A stretch of 64,000 nt of DNA from Camelus bactrianus (GCF_048773025.1 NC_133558.1:27148501-27212500), one strand, 5' to 3'. Counted from the first letter of the stretch, positions 12,053 through 24,100 are shown. Numbers and translations are program-made. The notes: generated from the letters alone by a model not told the origin.

Positions 12053-12374
12053 CTAAAGAGAAGAGAAAGCAATGATGGTCCAGAGGCCTAGAAGACAGAA
12101 TGAGGTCTGGCCCCAAAGCTGTGAGAGGAAGTAGGGGACCCAGAGGTAGTCCCTTAGCCCTAGGGGCTGGGGAGCAGAGTTTTAATTCCAGGAATTGTAA
12201 GAATGGTCCCTGGGAAAGGTGGGGGCTGGGGAAGGGTGGCAGAAAGAGAGCTGAGCGGGGATTATGGGAAAGGAAGGTGAGAGGGAGTGGATCTGTGGGA
12301 GGAGAGAGCAGGAAGGGCTCTCAGCATCGTCATTTCCGAATCTCCAGTCCTCTCTCCCTAGTGGAGCTCAACCA

Positions 12375-13310
12375 GCATTGCTTGGAGGAATACACGAGTG
12401 GGTAAAAAGACGAAAAAGCCTTTCGTTTTAACAATGTGTGTGGAAAACAATGTGAGGGGAAATATGGCCAACACTGGAATAATCTGAGCAACAAAATGAA
12501 GTGGTGTTGGATTATAACCTACAGTAGAAAATAAATGTCCAGGTGTCTGCACGAATACAAAGAAATCATTGAATAAATAAATAAATGGGGAAGAATAGGT
12601 AAATCTCCCCTGCAGAAGAATTCCAAATAATTCATGTAGATACTCTGCCCTCAAGAAGGGGAAGCTCACCCACTAAGTGTGGGCCATCCCTAGTGCTGTC
12701 CTTCCAAAGAGGACAGTATGAAAACGGCGGGGAAGGGGAACTTTGTGGTGGACAAATCTGACAATCACCACCTCAGAATCACCGGAAATCGACAGTGATA
12801 ATCATGTTGATAGCATGTACCCCCGGCATTGTGTGATGAGCATGGAACTTGACCTCTGTGGTCTTCTTCCCCCAGACTCCATGAGAAAAAAACATCAGAC
12901 AATGCTCCCATGAAAGACTCTACAAAATATCTGACCAGTATTCCTCAAAACTGTCAAAGCCACCAAAAAAAGAAGAAGAGGAAATTCTGAGAAATGGTCA
13001 TAGCTGAAAAGAGCTTAAGGAGACACAAAGACTAAATGTAATGAGTTGTCCTGGGTGGGATCCTGGAACAGAAAAAAAGACATCAGGTGAGAGCTAAGGA
13101 AACCTGAATGAAGTGTGACTTCAGCCAATTATAATATATCATTACTGGTTCAGTAGTTACGACAACTGCGCCATACTCACGTAAGGGACGTCAATGAGGG
13201 AAACTGGGCGTGGGGGATGTGGGAGCTCTCTGTGATGGCCTCACTTTTCTGAAATCTAAAACTACTCTAAAACAAATAAAAATTCACTTAAAAAGTTGAG
13301 AGACCATTTG
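12375..13310 (+). mobile_element. L1 LINE 3' UTR fragment (L1M class)
   Basis: Non-coding text typical of old L1 3' ends: GACTCTACAAAATATCTGAC, CAGTATTCCTCAAAACTGTC, GGGTGGGATCCTGGAACAG, GGGAAACTGGGCGTGGGGG, TGGGAGCTCTCTGTGATGG and AAATCTAAAACTACTCTAAA, ending A-rich. It separates the TREML4-like stalk exons from any upstream exon. Confidence 0.7.
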
Positions 13311-13439
13311 TACAAAATCTGTAAGTACTTGATAGCAAACAAAGAAAATATTTTTTAAACATTTTGGTTAGACGTAAACAATGCCGACGGTGGTCGTTTA
13401 AGTGACCAGTCTGTCAGGTGGGCTCGCTGCACCGCACGC

Positions 13440-13481
13440 GGGTCCTGTATTCATCCCGGCGGGTCCTGTATTCATCCCGGC
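13440..13481 (+). repeat. Two-copy 21-bp tandem repeat
   Basis: The unit GGGTCCTGTATTCATCCCGG plus C occurs twice in perfect head-to-tail copies, followed by a partial third start (GGGTGCTGG). Confidence 0.85.
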
Positions 13482-14309
13482 GGGTGCTGGTTCACAGGGC
13501 TGGTTTTCCCAGATGGTCGTAACCCAGCTCTCCCTGGGTGTGTTCTCCCAGCGTCCTGTTCAGGTGGCGTGATATTCACACCTCCCTAAAATGAGCAGAA
13601 ATCTCCCTGTCCTCGTCCTGCTGTGGATCCGGGCCCTCGGGAGCCCCAGGGAGAAGGGGGACAACAGGAGAGAGGAGTGGGAAGCTGGAGTTTCTGAGGA
13701 AATGTAGGGGAGGCCTGAAGCCCACGCTGTCACTAGGCAGCCGGAGGCAGCCCAGAGAAGAGGGGAGAGTAGGGAGGGGTCTACAGACGCTTCCTGCCCC
13801 GGACCGCCTGTCCTCACCACGGGTCTCATGAGAGCACTCAGCTGCCCTGCATTAACTGGACTTCTTGGCTCAGTTAGAGGTGTGGGCCTGCGTTAAGCCC
13901 CCATAATCTGTGCCCACCCTGTCTCTATCCCCCAGTGTGACTGTGCTGGGGCTTGTCCCCTTCCCCAGCCCCTGGAATGAAAATGCCTCCCAGGGCTGCT
14001 CCCCAACTAGCCTCACTTGTGTGGGATCACAAGGGGGCCCTCTCGCAAGAAGCTGGTGCAGAGGACTCCAGCCTGCAGCCTGCATGAGCCCCCTGGAGCA
14101 TCCTGGGCCCTGCTCCTGGGCTGTGTTCTGTCACTATCCTGTTGTGGACGTTCTTCCATCCTCTCCAGACAGCCTGTGAGACCCCTCAGGGCCAAGCCAG
14201 CCTCTCTCACTGAACTGTGTGAGCCCTGCTTTGCTCAACCTTGCATCAGCGTCACGCACACGCTTGATCAGATGGGGAGGGGACCACACAGCACGTCTCC
14301 AGCCTCCTG

Positions 14310-14460
14310 CCTTTTTCCTCGTGGAGGCTGAGATGCCAAGCAGGCCAGTGACTTGCCCATGTTTCCAGACATCACAGACAGATGTCACAGCCGAGCTGGG
14401 CATTTGAACCCTGTTCTCCAACACACACCCAGCGCTTTGCCCAGCACTGAGCAGCCTGCA
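14310..14460 (-). repeat. MIR SINE (antisense)
   Basis: Reads as reverse MIR: GTGACTTGCCCATGTTTCCA, CAGCCGAGCTGGGCATTTGA, ACCCTGTTCTCC. Diverged. Confidence 0.55.
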
Positions 14461-14794
14461 GTGCACCCTGGCCTCTGGCAGTGTGTCCCTGTCATCCATC
14501 CAAGTAGACATGCAGGGACAGGGGGACTTTGGAGGAGACTTGGGAGGAATAGGCCAAAAGGACTGAAGCAGCAACATAATATAAACACTTTCTTTGAGAA
14601 AGGAAAATAAAAAATCAGATGTATGATTCTCTCTTTAAGAGGAAAATCTGCTTTTGTTAAATGGAAACTATAAATCGAACTGCTCAGGTGTGAAAGTGCC
14701 ATGTGCTATAAAAAGTTTTAATCTGTATTAATAAGAAGCTAAATTTATAACAAGGAACTGAAAGCTCTGTTAGCCGGATAGTTATGTTGAAACA

Positions 14795-14990
14795 GAAATA
14801 TAGAAAGCAGTGCTGTCCCACAGAATTTCCTATGATGATGGAGATGTTCTGTATCTTTCTGTCCAACACAATAGCCACTCGCCACGTGGGGCTGTTCAGC
14901 TCTGTGGCAAGTGCAACTGAGGAAACAGATTCTTATTTTTCATCTGCTGTTAATTAACTTCATGTGCAGATAGGCACGTGTGTTTAAAGG
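14795..14990 (+). mobile_element. hAT-type DNA transposon fragment (MER58/MER20-like)
   Basis: Begins GCAGTGCTGTCCCACAGAAT and continues with GATGATGGAGATGTTCTGTA, CTGTCCAACACAATAGCCAC and GTGCAACTGAGGAAACAGAT, a common non-autonomous hAT sequence in mammals. Exact subfamily not certain. Confidence 0.6.
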
Positions 14991-15100
14991 CTAGAGAACT
15001 AGCACAGGTCTAGATGGAGGTGGATTTTAACAAGACCTTGCCTCCTCCTAAGGGATGGATTTCTTGGTTGTGCCCTGTGTGTGTCAACACTGTAAAGCTA

Positions 15101-15223
15101 GGTAGGAAGGTATAGTTCCTGGGTTCAGTCCCCAGGACTTCCATTAAAATAAATAAATATACCTCATTACCTCCCCCTCCAAAAAAAAAACCCCCAAAAC
15201 AGATAAATAAAATATTTTTTAAA
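15101..15223 (+). mobile_element. Camelid tRNA-derived SINE with internal deletion
   Basis: Starts GGTAGGAAGGTATAG, then jumps directly to the B-box side CCTGGGTTCAGTCCCCAG and the typical tail ACTTCCATTAAAATAAATAA, ending in an A/C-rich tail. About 30 bases of the tRNA-like head, including most of the A box to anticodon part, are absent. A perfect 12-base target-site duplication ACTGTAAAGCTA flanks it at 15089-15100 and 15224-15235, so the deletion happened before or at insertion or later within an intact insertion. Confidence 0.9.
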
Positions 15224-15789
15224 ACTGTAAAGCTAATAGAAGATAATGTGTGAGAATATCTCCATACATTGTCTGAAAGACAATATTTAGAATATTATTG
15301 TGCTTCAGATTGGGAAAAACATCCCAAAACCTTAAGTCATGAAGGGGAAATGGATGGACTTAATGACATTGCTGAACACTGGCTTCCCGAGCATCGCCCA
15401 CACAACCTGAGTTTATTGCTCGTGGTGGTCAGGGAGGATGCCTCCGGCAGAGCTGTGTGCCTTAGAGGGAGGCAAGGTCACAACGTACTGTGAGGTTTGG
15501 TTCAAGGCAAGTCTTTCAAAGAAGGGGCTGGAGTAAGACTGAAGAAGGGTCACAACACAATAGTCCAGGATTGGTAGAAACAGCAGGATTCTGAGGAAGG
15601 GATTCGAAGAATCTTAGGGTGCAAACTATCCCTTGATGCTTTCCTTTGAAGAGGTAGTGAGTCTTCCAGGAAGTTTTTATAGTGAACCATCTAACCACTT
15701 GCCGGGGCAAGAAAACTCCAGGAAAAGTAAAGTGACACCAACAAGGACGGGGCACTAGCAACGCCATGTTAATACAGACAGTGACGTGT

Positions 15790-16300
15790 GGTTTCAGTTC
15801 TCAGGGTCAAGACGGATGGTGGTTAGAGATGGTTTCAGTTCATGACATAAATTTATTTTTCAAACAAAGGATACTGGGGACAAAAGTGCCACAAGGACCA
15901 CCTGGCCATCTTGCGTGCACAGAAGCCACACAGGTGAAGGCTTGAACTACAGCTAATCTGAGTCATGGCAAGAAAGCCCTTTGATTTTCCTGGAATGACA
16001 GAGACTGAGAGGCCTGTGCGAGCACCTCCCACTCACCTCCCCATCTTCCCTGGGAGATGGTTTCTCACCCCCTCCCGTGTTGGGCCAGATCTCAGGACGG
16101 AGCTGCAGCCTCTACGACCACCGAGCAGCGGTCGGGACCGGGTCCTCAGCCGGGGGTGTTGCACAACTCCCGGCGCAGTTGTCTGGCCGCTGCTGTTCCG
16201 GTGTGTGGGACGAGGACCACGGAAGCCAGCACCTTTGGTTGATCTGCCCATCGCTGCCTATGTAAGTAACAAACTGTCTAAATCTGAAAGCAGCTGATTG
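15790..16300 (+). mobile_element. Probable solo LTR of an endogenous retrovirus (approximate ends)
   Basis: A GC-rich island (about 16060-16260) in AT-rich surroundings, with GCCGCTGCTGTTCCGGTGTG, then CAGCACCTTTGGTTGATCTG and a TAAGTAACAAACTGTCTAAA stretch resembling the R/U5 and poly(A) region of ungulate gamma-type LTRs. No internal retroviral region was recognised beside it. Family and exact ends uncertain; it is a fossil. Confidence 0.4.
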
Positions 16301-16499
16301 TATCTTTCTTGGGAGAATCAGTCAGGCCTTGGCCTTGCCTTTGTCTTGTGTGCGCTTGACAAGTAACAGATGAGAGACTGAGAGAAATGTCTAAAACTGA
16401 CCATAGATTAACATCTAAGCGAACCAAGGGGTTATTAAAAGTCAGCCAGCAGGAGAAAGGAAAGCCAGCAGGAAAATGGACAGAAGTAGGCGATACAGT

Positions 16500-16720
16500 G
16501 CAGTAAAGATCCAGATACCTAGTAAGCCCATGAATAGAGGTTTGGCCTCATTAGGTACCAGAGAAATACTGATTTTAAAACGTTGAGATGTCTCTTTGTA
16601 CTCATCAGATTGGCAGGAATGGAAAAGTTGGATAAGACTCAGTTTCGATGAGAATGTGGGAAAGAACGAATCCTCAAATTCTGCTGGGAGGAGTGATCTT
16701 AAAGATTTTATTTAATTCAT
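16500..16720 (+). mobile_element. L1 LINE fragment (L1M class)
   Basis: Reads like the L1 segment that starts with GAAATGC and continues with CTTTGTACTCATCAGATTGG and AATGTGGGAAAGAACGAATC. Short, diverged piece. Confidence 0.5.
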
Positions 16721-16901
16721 ACTCAGCGAGTGAACCAGGCAGATGCTAGACCCGGTCAGAAGGGCAAGTCTGCTACTTGCCTGGGTGTGTCCTGTCCTGG
16801 GGACCCCTCGGGAGGCTGCCTCACCTGAGGAGTGGGAAATGAAAAGGTCAGGAACTGAAAATGATCTGTCCACGTCAGCCCCAGTTCCATGTGTGTATAT
16901 T

Positions 16902-16906
16902 GCCCA

Positions 16907-16943
<37 letters not shown>
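16902..16943 (+). repeat. (CA)n microsatellite
   Basis: About twenty CA units with slight interruptions at the ends. Confidence 0.95.
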
Positions 16944-16944
<1 letters not shown>

Positions 16945-17499
16945 TACACCATGACCACCCCCAGAGCCCCTCTCCTCCGCTCTATCCCGTTCCCTGGACC
17001 CACACGTGCCAGCCACTCCAGCACTTCTTCCACTGGCTAGAGGATGTTGCCCCACTTGGATGTTTTCCGTCTTCCCTGAGAGGCGTGGTTGTCACTTGGC
17101 AATTGAGAAACCCTGAGGGAAATGTAGTGAGAGGGAGCAGCTCAGGAAAATGCAGAAAAAGAAGGAAGAGAAAAGGGAGATCACTGCCCTTGTGACATCT
17201 TCCTTCCTGATTTTGTTAAGTCACAGCCCCATTGGGCAACGCTCGGAAGCTCCCCATTCTCCACCGGAGTGAGCCTTGACCCAGCCACCCGATGTCCCAC
17301 CCCTGCTCCACTCAGTTCCTTGGGTCACCAAGACATTCTCGTCACTGGCCACTGACCACTACCTCCCACAACCCCTCCTGCCGTTCTCCCTGCCTGCCTG
17401 ACACTGTGCCCCGCAGATCTGACGTGCCCTTCGAGGCCCAGGGTAAACCTTCCTGATGGCCCGCCATCTCTCATCTTCCTCCACACCACAGTTCTCGAG

Positions 17500-17625
17500 G
17501 ATGGGCGTGTGGCTGAATCACTCAGGAAGCCTGGCAAGCGTACATGTGCCTGGGCTCCACCCCCAAAGATTCTGCACTTTAACAAGCAGCCTAGGTGATT
17601 CTGAGGCAAATGGGCCAAACAGACA
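17500..17625 (+). mobile_element. MER5-type hAT fragment
   Basis: Contains the MER5 signature TTCTGCACTTTAACAAGCAG and CCTAGGTGATTCTGAGGC, preceded by CTGGGCTCCACCCCCAAAGA. Confidence 0.65.
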
Positions 17626-19149
17626 ACACCTGTGAAAGCTCTGTGTGAATCAGGTGGGCCTGAAGCGTTCCTCAGGGGTGCCGCCTGTGCGTGAGGGCTG
17701 TGCTTCCCCGAGCTCCCAGTCCGGGCCTGAGCCTGGAGACCACGGTTAGAACAGTACCAGGAGTGACTGCCACGGATTGAGGTCCTACTGTGCGCCAGAT
17801 GCTTTACTTGGGTTATCTCATTTAATTCTATCAGTTTGGGGATTGGGTAATGGATATTCATCATCCCTTGGCTCTCTGGTACCCAATACCTTTTCCATCT
17901 GGGCATGTGCCCCAATGTGCGGGTGTCCTGAGGACACAGAGCTCTACTTCCCCTTCTATTGAGCACGGAGGCAGAATTTCTCCAGCCCCTTCTCCCGGGC
18001 ATCTATGGTATGGGCCAGTGACTTGACCTAAGCTTGGCCAAATGCATGATTCTGCCTCTGATTCTGGATCCTAAGGGTGTGGTACAAGATGAAGGGCCAG
18101 TTAGTGATGACTTCCCCAGAGGCAGTTTAAGTCCTGAGAGTCCAGGAATAGTATGGTGACAAAGTACTTGGTGGCTTCCAGTGGGCAGGGGCAGTGACTG
18201 CGGCACCATCACTGGACGTCTCAAGCTATAACTTGGTGTCTGCTGTTTTCTAAACCTGGTCCTTCAGCACTGCCATCAGCTCTGTGAGCTACTGATAGTC
18301 TTCTAAATTCCTCTGCAGTTAAGATGCCAGAACTGGATTCAGTTGGTAGCATCAAGAATCATGACTGGTGCTGACTATTCTGCCCTTTAAGGCAATGAGG
18401 AATCTCTCTCGGCTGAGGTCTAGCGGGATTAACTGAACTTACTCAAGATCAGACGTATTTCAAGGATGTTGCAGAGCTGGGATTCAAACCTGGGCGCTGT
18501 TTAATTCCAAGTCCTGTGTAACTAACCACATGACACTGTTGTATAGGGAAAGGTCCCAGCAAGAAACAGACGGCTCACTGGAACAGGTAACTGAGAAGCG
18601 TTTAATGAAAGCACAAGTGGAACTGGGGGAACCAGGAAGGCATGCTGCAGGCCCCTGGAGACAGCGGTGAGGCATTACCGCCTGTAGGCGTCATGGAGCA
18701 AGGGACTGGAGCGGCTGCCTGAACTTGGAGATAGCAGCGCTTTGGTGAGGGGCTTGGAGGGGCCTTGAGTAGAGGAATGCAGCCCCTCATGCTGCCCCAG
18801 TGAGGGAGCCCGGAGGATAAAATCTCTGATCTCATTCTCTTCCCATCCCCGCTCTTCTTTCATGCTGCCCACTGGCTAAGCCCCAGAAGCTGGTGGGCAA
18901 GGGAGCCTGTTGACTTAGCCCACGTTGGTCAGGTTCCCAGCTACAGATCAGGGAGGAGAAGGATGGAGAGTGGGCCTGCAGGTGCAAACGGGAGAGCATC
19001 CAGCACAACCGTCTGTCTTCCACTTTACTTTATCTAAGTCCTCAGGCAAGCTTAATATATTGGACTTGTGTTACTTCATCTGTAATTAAATTTAGCACAC
19101 AAGCCCACCAAATCACGCAGTTGGTTAACTCAGGATAAATATAGCAATG
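17626..19149. other. Non-coding stretch with MIR pieces
   Basis: Antisense MIR pieces lie at about 17785-17860 (CTACTGTGCGCCAGATGCTT, ATCTCATTTAATTC) and 18440-18540 (GGGATTCAAACCTGGGCGCT). The long minus-strand open frame that overlaps 17325-18002 has no family resemblance and runs through repeat sequence. No gene is supported. Confidence 0.5.
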
Positions 19150-19154
19150 TGTCA

Positions 19155-19345
19155 TGGTGTTTGGAAAGGAGCATAATGGCCTCTTGGAATCTTGTCTCCC
19201 AAACAAGCTTGAGAACCACCAAGAGACAGCTGCAGGCTATGATTAAGTAGATCTGGAGGGGCCCCAGGCATCTGCATTTTAAACAAACGCCCCAGAGAAT
19301 CTGATGCGGCTGGTCTGAGGGCTACAGTTTGGGAAACACTGCCCA
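19155..19345 (+). mobile_element. MER5A-type hAT fragment
   Basis: Ends with GCATCTGCATTTTAAACAAA, GCCCCAGAGAATCTGATGCG and GGGAAACACTGC, as in MER5A; the left part (TGAGAACCACCAAGAG) fits too. Confidence 0.65.
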
Positions 19346-20730
19346 TTCAACTGCGGTCCCTCCCTTGCCCTGGCCTTTTGGGTCAACTTCACAAACAAGG
19401 GCAGCTTTGGAAGTGCTAAAGTGCAGGTCCCCAACGAGCAACCTCAGAAAGCAAACCCTGCACGCAGTGCACTTACTGCCTCCACGCGGCTGGGTTCTCC
19501 TGGGCAGGAAGAAGATGCACTGAGATGAAAAGCTTCCGGATCAGTGCTTCTCAGAAGTCTCTCCCCAGGGTGCCGGGATGACATGAATTCCCTTCACCAC
19601 CTTCTAATGGACTCAGCTGGGCGATCAGACACAATGTCTCTGGGGTCAGCGCCAACCTCCCGGAGGGCTGAGCCCGAGAGGTCCTCGGGTTGACAGGGAA
19701 GTCCTTGGATGATGGCAGTGGACTCAGGGAGGGGAGGGCTGTACCTCAGCACTCAGGGCACTTGTTCCACAGGAGTTGAAGAAGGGCATGCCGATTGTAG
19801 AAACATGTTTTCCTATCACAAAATGGATTGTGGGTGGTAGAGTGTGTTTGCTCTTGGAGAATTTAGGATGAAATTGGCCTTGGCCATCATCTCTTCCCAC
19901 TAATGGGACCCCTTCCCCTTTAGAGCCAAAAGAGGTAGAAACTCAGAAACCACTGATTTAAATCTGTCGGTGGTCCTTGGACACTTATTTCATGGGTGAG
20001 CTTGGGAGCGAAAGGGGAGTCGTAGGGGCAGAGAGAGAGGAGGAGGAAGGCAGCTCACAGAACTAGCAGTGCACATAGGGGACAGCCTCCAGGAGCCTGA
20101 CTGGTGAGACCTGGGCACGCACCGTCCCTGCCCCTCGTGTGATACAGCAAAGAGGCATTTGCGTAGAGGCAAACTCCTTGCTATCTGTTCTGTAGGGCTT
20201 TGAGGGACTTGGTCTTCAGTAAAGGAGCTCCAGTGTTTCTTCCTGCCAGTAGAGGTGACTTACTCCCAGTCGCACATTTCTCTGCCTTCATGGGGTTGTC
20301 CTAAGGACCCAGTGACAAGACGCACCCCGGTGATGCACACGATAAATGCACACGGTAGATAAATGATGCTCTCTGTCAGTCCTATGCCTTGGATCCTAGC
20401 TCATCCTCCCAGTATTTTCCCAAGACACAACGTTCTGGTTATCTCAGTTCCTCTTTCCCAAATATGGATTCTCACCGTAGCATCTTATCTTCTCCTGGTT
20501 CCATGATTTTCAACACTCTGTTCTGGGAGTGTCGGAAAGGGCCATAGACGAAGGGGAGAAACCTGAACGTCTGATTCTAGAGAAGAGGACGGTCCTGGCA
20601 GCCAGGAGAACAGGATGCTTCTGTGGTGGGAACTCGGGCCAAAATGTTGTGGTCCAGAGCGAGGACCCGGGCAGAGTTAGCAGCTGCGCCCTCTGTGCCT
20701 CACGACCCCGCACAAGACAGCGACAGTGCA
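19346..20730. other. Intergenic, 3' of TREM1
   Basis: No gene or confident repeat recognised. A poly-pyrimidine or A-rich tail marking a processed copy is not seen. Confidence 0.4.
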
Positions 20731-20747
20731 TAGCATCCGGAAGTGTC

Positions 20748-20753
20748 TTTATT
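20748..20753 (-). terminator. TREM1: TREM1 poly(A) signal
   Basis: TTTATT on the plus strand, AATAAA on the minus strand, about 275 bases downstream of the TREM1 stop codon. Cleavage would be expected 10-30 bases to the left, near 20720-20740. It is the first canonical signal after the stop. Confidence 0.75.
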
Positions 20754-21025
20754 GAATGCAAACCCTGAGCCGCTGGAGGAATGGACATGTTTGTGGCTGT
20801 CTCTTCTCCTCTGAGGGGGCCAAGCACACACTCAAGGTTATCGGTGAAATGAGGGGAGTTAGCAGTGCCAAGAAGGTAGGATCCCAAGCCTTAGAAATCA
20901 CCTGTGTTACAGATTCAACGCATGACATGGTGCACCGCCCCCCCCCCCCACACATACTCCTCTTCGGGCACAACTGCCAGATGGATGTGGATCAGGTCCC
21001 AGGTCATTCTCGTGGAGTCCTGGGC

Positions 21026-21131
21026 CTAGGGCGCAAATGACCTCTGCGTGACAGCAAACAGAACAATGAAGACCAGGCTCTTACTCAGGAGTCCACACAC
21101 CACGGGAATGACAATGCTGATCCTGGAGACC
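21026..21131 (-). CDS. TREM1: TREM1 exon 4: transmembrane segment and tail
   Basis: Acceptor CTCCCAG; reads ISIVIPVVCGLLSKSLVF then IVLFAVTQRSFAP and stop TAG at 21028-21026. The lysine in LLSKSL is the residue that pairs with the aspartate of DAP12. The tail is only a few residues long and has no signalling motif, as in other species. Confidence 0.95.
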
Positions 21132-24100
21132 CTGGGAGAGAGAGGAGACTCAGTGCCGCTGCCAGCTTGGGTGCTCCGCACACCTGTTTACAAAAGTCCT
21201 TCACGCCCCTTAGCTCCTCTGCTCTCGTCCTTCATTTCCCTGTACTAACTGGCCCTGTGCACTTAGTTTGTCCCATCGCCTAAAAATACTGATTAGAAAT
21301 CTTCTCCATAAAGAGCATGGGGTGCAGGTCTAGAAGAGGCATCGGGGAGAAAGAAGTTCTCCAGCTCCCCAGCCCCTGATACAGAAGACGCCTGTGGTTC
21401 CCAGAACCCCCCACAGGACTGAGTCAGACTGCTCCCTGGGGGACTCGCTTTGGTTACCACATCCTTTGTTGGGTTTCCTTCCCTCCCCGGTCCCACTTCC
21501 CGAATGGTTTTGCCGTCGATCACTTCCTAAAACATCTGCACAAGATTTTCCCCACAGCCTGTGTCAGAAGACGCCACACTAAGACAGGGTGACAGTGGCT
21601 TCCTTGGAGATGCCTCACCCTCCATCCCCAAATTGGCATCTCAGCTCTTCTGTCACCCGGATGAACTGCTCCCTCCACTCAATTACCTCTTTTCCAGACA
21701 GCTCAGTGGCTTCTGCTTTGCTTTCCCGATGGGACTCTGACTCATAGACTAGTTCATGTTAGTTAACAGATGAAGCGGCCAGGTGAAGGGAGTGCAGCCT
21801 TTAGTAGGAATGTGGGCAAAGATGACGGACTCTTGGTTTACATGCGGAAAAATAAAAGTAGTGGGAAAAAGAAACAAGCTGACTTTCACCAGATTGTTTG
21901 TTTTATTTAGCTAGTCCATAAAGATTTAAGGAGCACCTACTGTGTGCCAGGCACTTAGGCACAGCATAAGGGGGCAAGGGCACTGCCTCTACCCTTACAG
22001 AGCTCAGAGTCCACTGTAATAGAGAGAGTAAAGCAGTTCCCAGCTCACATCTGTTTTAGCAGGAATATTTTTAAAGTAGTAAATCCTGGTAGGCAGGCCG
22101 ACAGTGACACTGTCCCCTCCTTAAGTATTACAAATCCCACTGCAAACGGTTTCCCATCTTTGAGAGACCATGTGGCAGTATGTACACAGAGCAATGTAAG
22201 TGTTCAAATTCTCTTCAGGGAATTTCTTTTGAATAAACTGTTTGGTGGAGAGGGTGTAGCTCAGTGGTAGAGCGTGTGCTTAGCACGCACAAGATCCTGG
22301 GTTCAATCCCCAGTACCTCCATTCAACAAACAAACAAACGTTAGCTACCTACCCCCCATCAAAATGAACCATTTAAAAGAAAAAAAAGACATCTGAAAAA
22401 ATATGTCCATCTCAGAGTTATCAGTACTGTCCAAAAATGAACATAATCTCAATGTCTAAAAACAGACAAATGATTATGCGAGCTATGGCTTTCTAGTGAT
22501 AGAAAAGTATGCATTTGTTGAAGTCAGAATTACAAAGACTAGGCGGTAACACTGAAGAATAGTTTTAGCATAGAAAAATAGTGCAAATGTGTACACTTAG
22601 AATTACTGCCATGTTAAAATATGTATAAACATACAGAAAGACTAAAAGAGGACAGAAGAAAAAGACTTGTTAGATTTGCAAGGATATGGAAGAATATTTC
22701 TTTTTCTGTTAATTCAATATTTAATGATAAACACATTCTAAGATAAATCAACATTTAATAATGAGCTATATAGAGGAGTATGCATGCGGAGTTAGTGGTT
22801 CTTAGCTTTGCTTGCACATTAAGAAATCTGAAGATCTTATAAAGTAATAAAACATACTGAGACTGGCCCCGCCTCCCGAAACTCTCATTCTGTTGGCCGG
22901 TAGTAGGGCACACGTATCAGTATTAAGAACAAACCAAACGAAGCAGAAGCTAACACACCAGGTAACCCTAACGTGCTGCAGCTGCTGAGAGCTGCTGGGC
23001 TAGATTATCGCTCCCAGCTCTGGTTTTTCTAGCCCCTCCTACTGCACAGACAAGGAAACTGCAGCCTGAAAGGGTTTCTAACTCGCCAAATTCCACTTTC
23101 AGTCTGGCTGGCATTAAAATCCAGGATCCCTTTTTCCAGAAAACCGTTAGGGGTCGTCCGAGGGCCCTTGGAATTCAACCAAGATGCCATCTTCCTGGCC
23201 GGCAAGAGCAAACACAGAGGGGAACTGGGGAGAGTCATAGCCTCATCAGGGCCTCCAAGAGTGTCCTCCTCACTCCAGCACTACCTCCTTCCTCCCCTGG
23301 GAAGGTCCACCAGATGGAGGTGACTCCAGTCCACCCCTGCCCTCCCCCTCCCTCACTCCCCATATTCTTTATCCTTTTGGGTGTCCAAACCAGGGGCCCA
23401 TACCTGGGGACATCTGTCACATTTGTGAGGGTGACTCCGAGGCCAGGAGAGGAGAGGCTGGCAGTTGACAACGAGGGGAGACGGGTCACGGCCGTGGGGC
23501 TGGTGGGGAGCTTACTCCAGGCCTCGGTGATGAAAGGAGGACGGGTGGGAGTCGGAGTCACGATCTGGGTAGTTCTGTCATCTGAGGCAGGAGTGCCAGA
23601 GGGATCTGTAAGAAGGCACATTGGATGAAGGGACAGAAGGATGGATGGTTGAGCGGTAGGGTGAATGGGACTGAGGAGGGAAATGAACATGGCCATTCAT
23701 GAAGCAAGGTTTTCTTTCGCCAATTTGAAAGAAATAATGTGGTGTCCACCTGGGTCAAAGACAGGAAAAAGGAAACAAGGAAGGGAGAGAGGGAAGAAAG
23801 GAAGAAGGGTGGGAAGGAGGGAGAGAGGGAGGGAAAGAGGGAAGCAGACAGGAATTTCCAGGCTTTTTGTGTCGCTGGAAATGCACTTGCCTGCTATTTT
23901 TTACCTACTCTAACCCACATGCCCCTCCTCCTTCCAGAATAATTCCCTGATTACCGTACCTTACTGCTTTCTCTCTGCCTTGCACTCACCGGTACCTGTG
24001 GCATATTGCTTTACAGGTTACCTTTTATTAATATATTGCATATGTATCTTGTCTTCCTTAGGCATTGAATTCCACAGGTGCTAGGAACCTTAACCTGCCT

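Larger units (their letters stand above)
13311..14794. other. Non-coding stretch between L1 and hAT fragments
   Basis: Contains a two-copy tandem repeat near 13440-13481 and an antisense MIR piece at about 14310-14460. No exon with a TREM-family motif is visible on either strand. Confidence 0.5.
21132..23403 (-). other. TREM1: TREM1 intron 3 with repeats
   Basis: Contains an ancient repeat piece (about 21905-22045, CACCTACTGTGTGCCAGGCA), a camelid SINE and a MER5-like fragment. No exon seen. Confidence 0.6.

Noticed and set aside
13490-13540. Short minus-strand resemblance to the IgV phrase YTIWD (ACCATCTGGGAA)
   Set aside because: The flanks contain no Ig cysteines, no YWC motif and no splice sites; the match is too short to support a TREML4 IgV exon.
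17325-18002. 225-residue open frame on the minus strand
   Set aside because: It crosses a MER5 fragment and a MIR piece, has no start context or conserved domain.
22250-22320. tRNA gene (tRNA-like A and B boxes)
   Set aside because: The boxes belong to a camelid SINE head. The same sequence recurs at 15.1, 28.5 and 48.2 kb with SINE tails and target duplications, and no proper acceptor stem forms.
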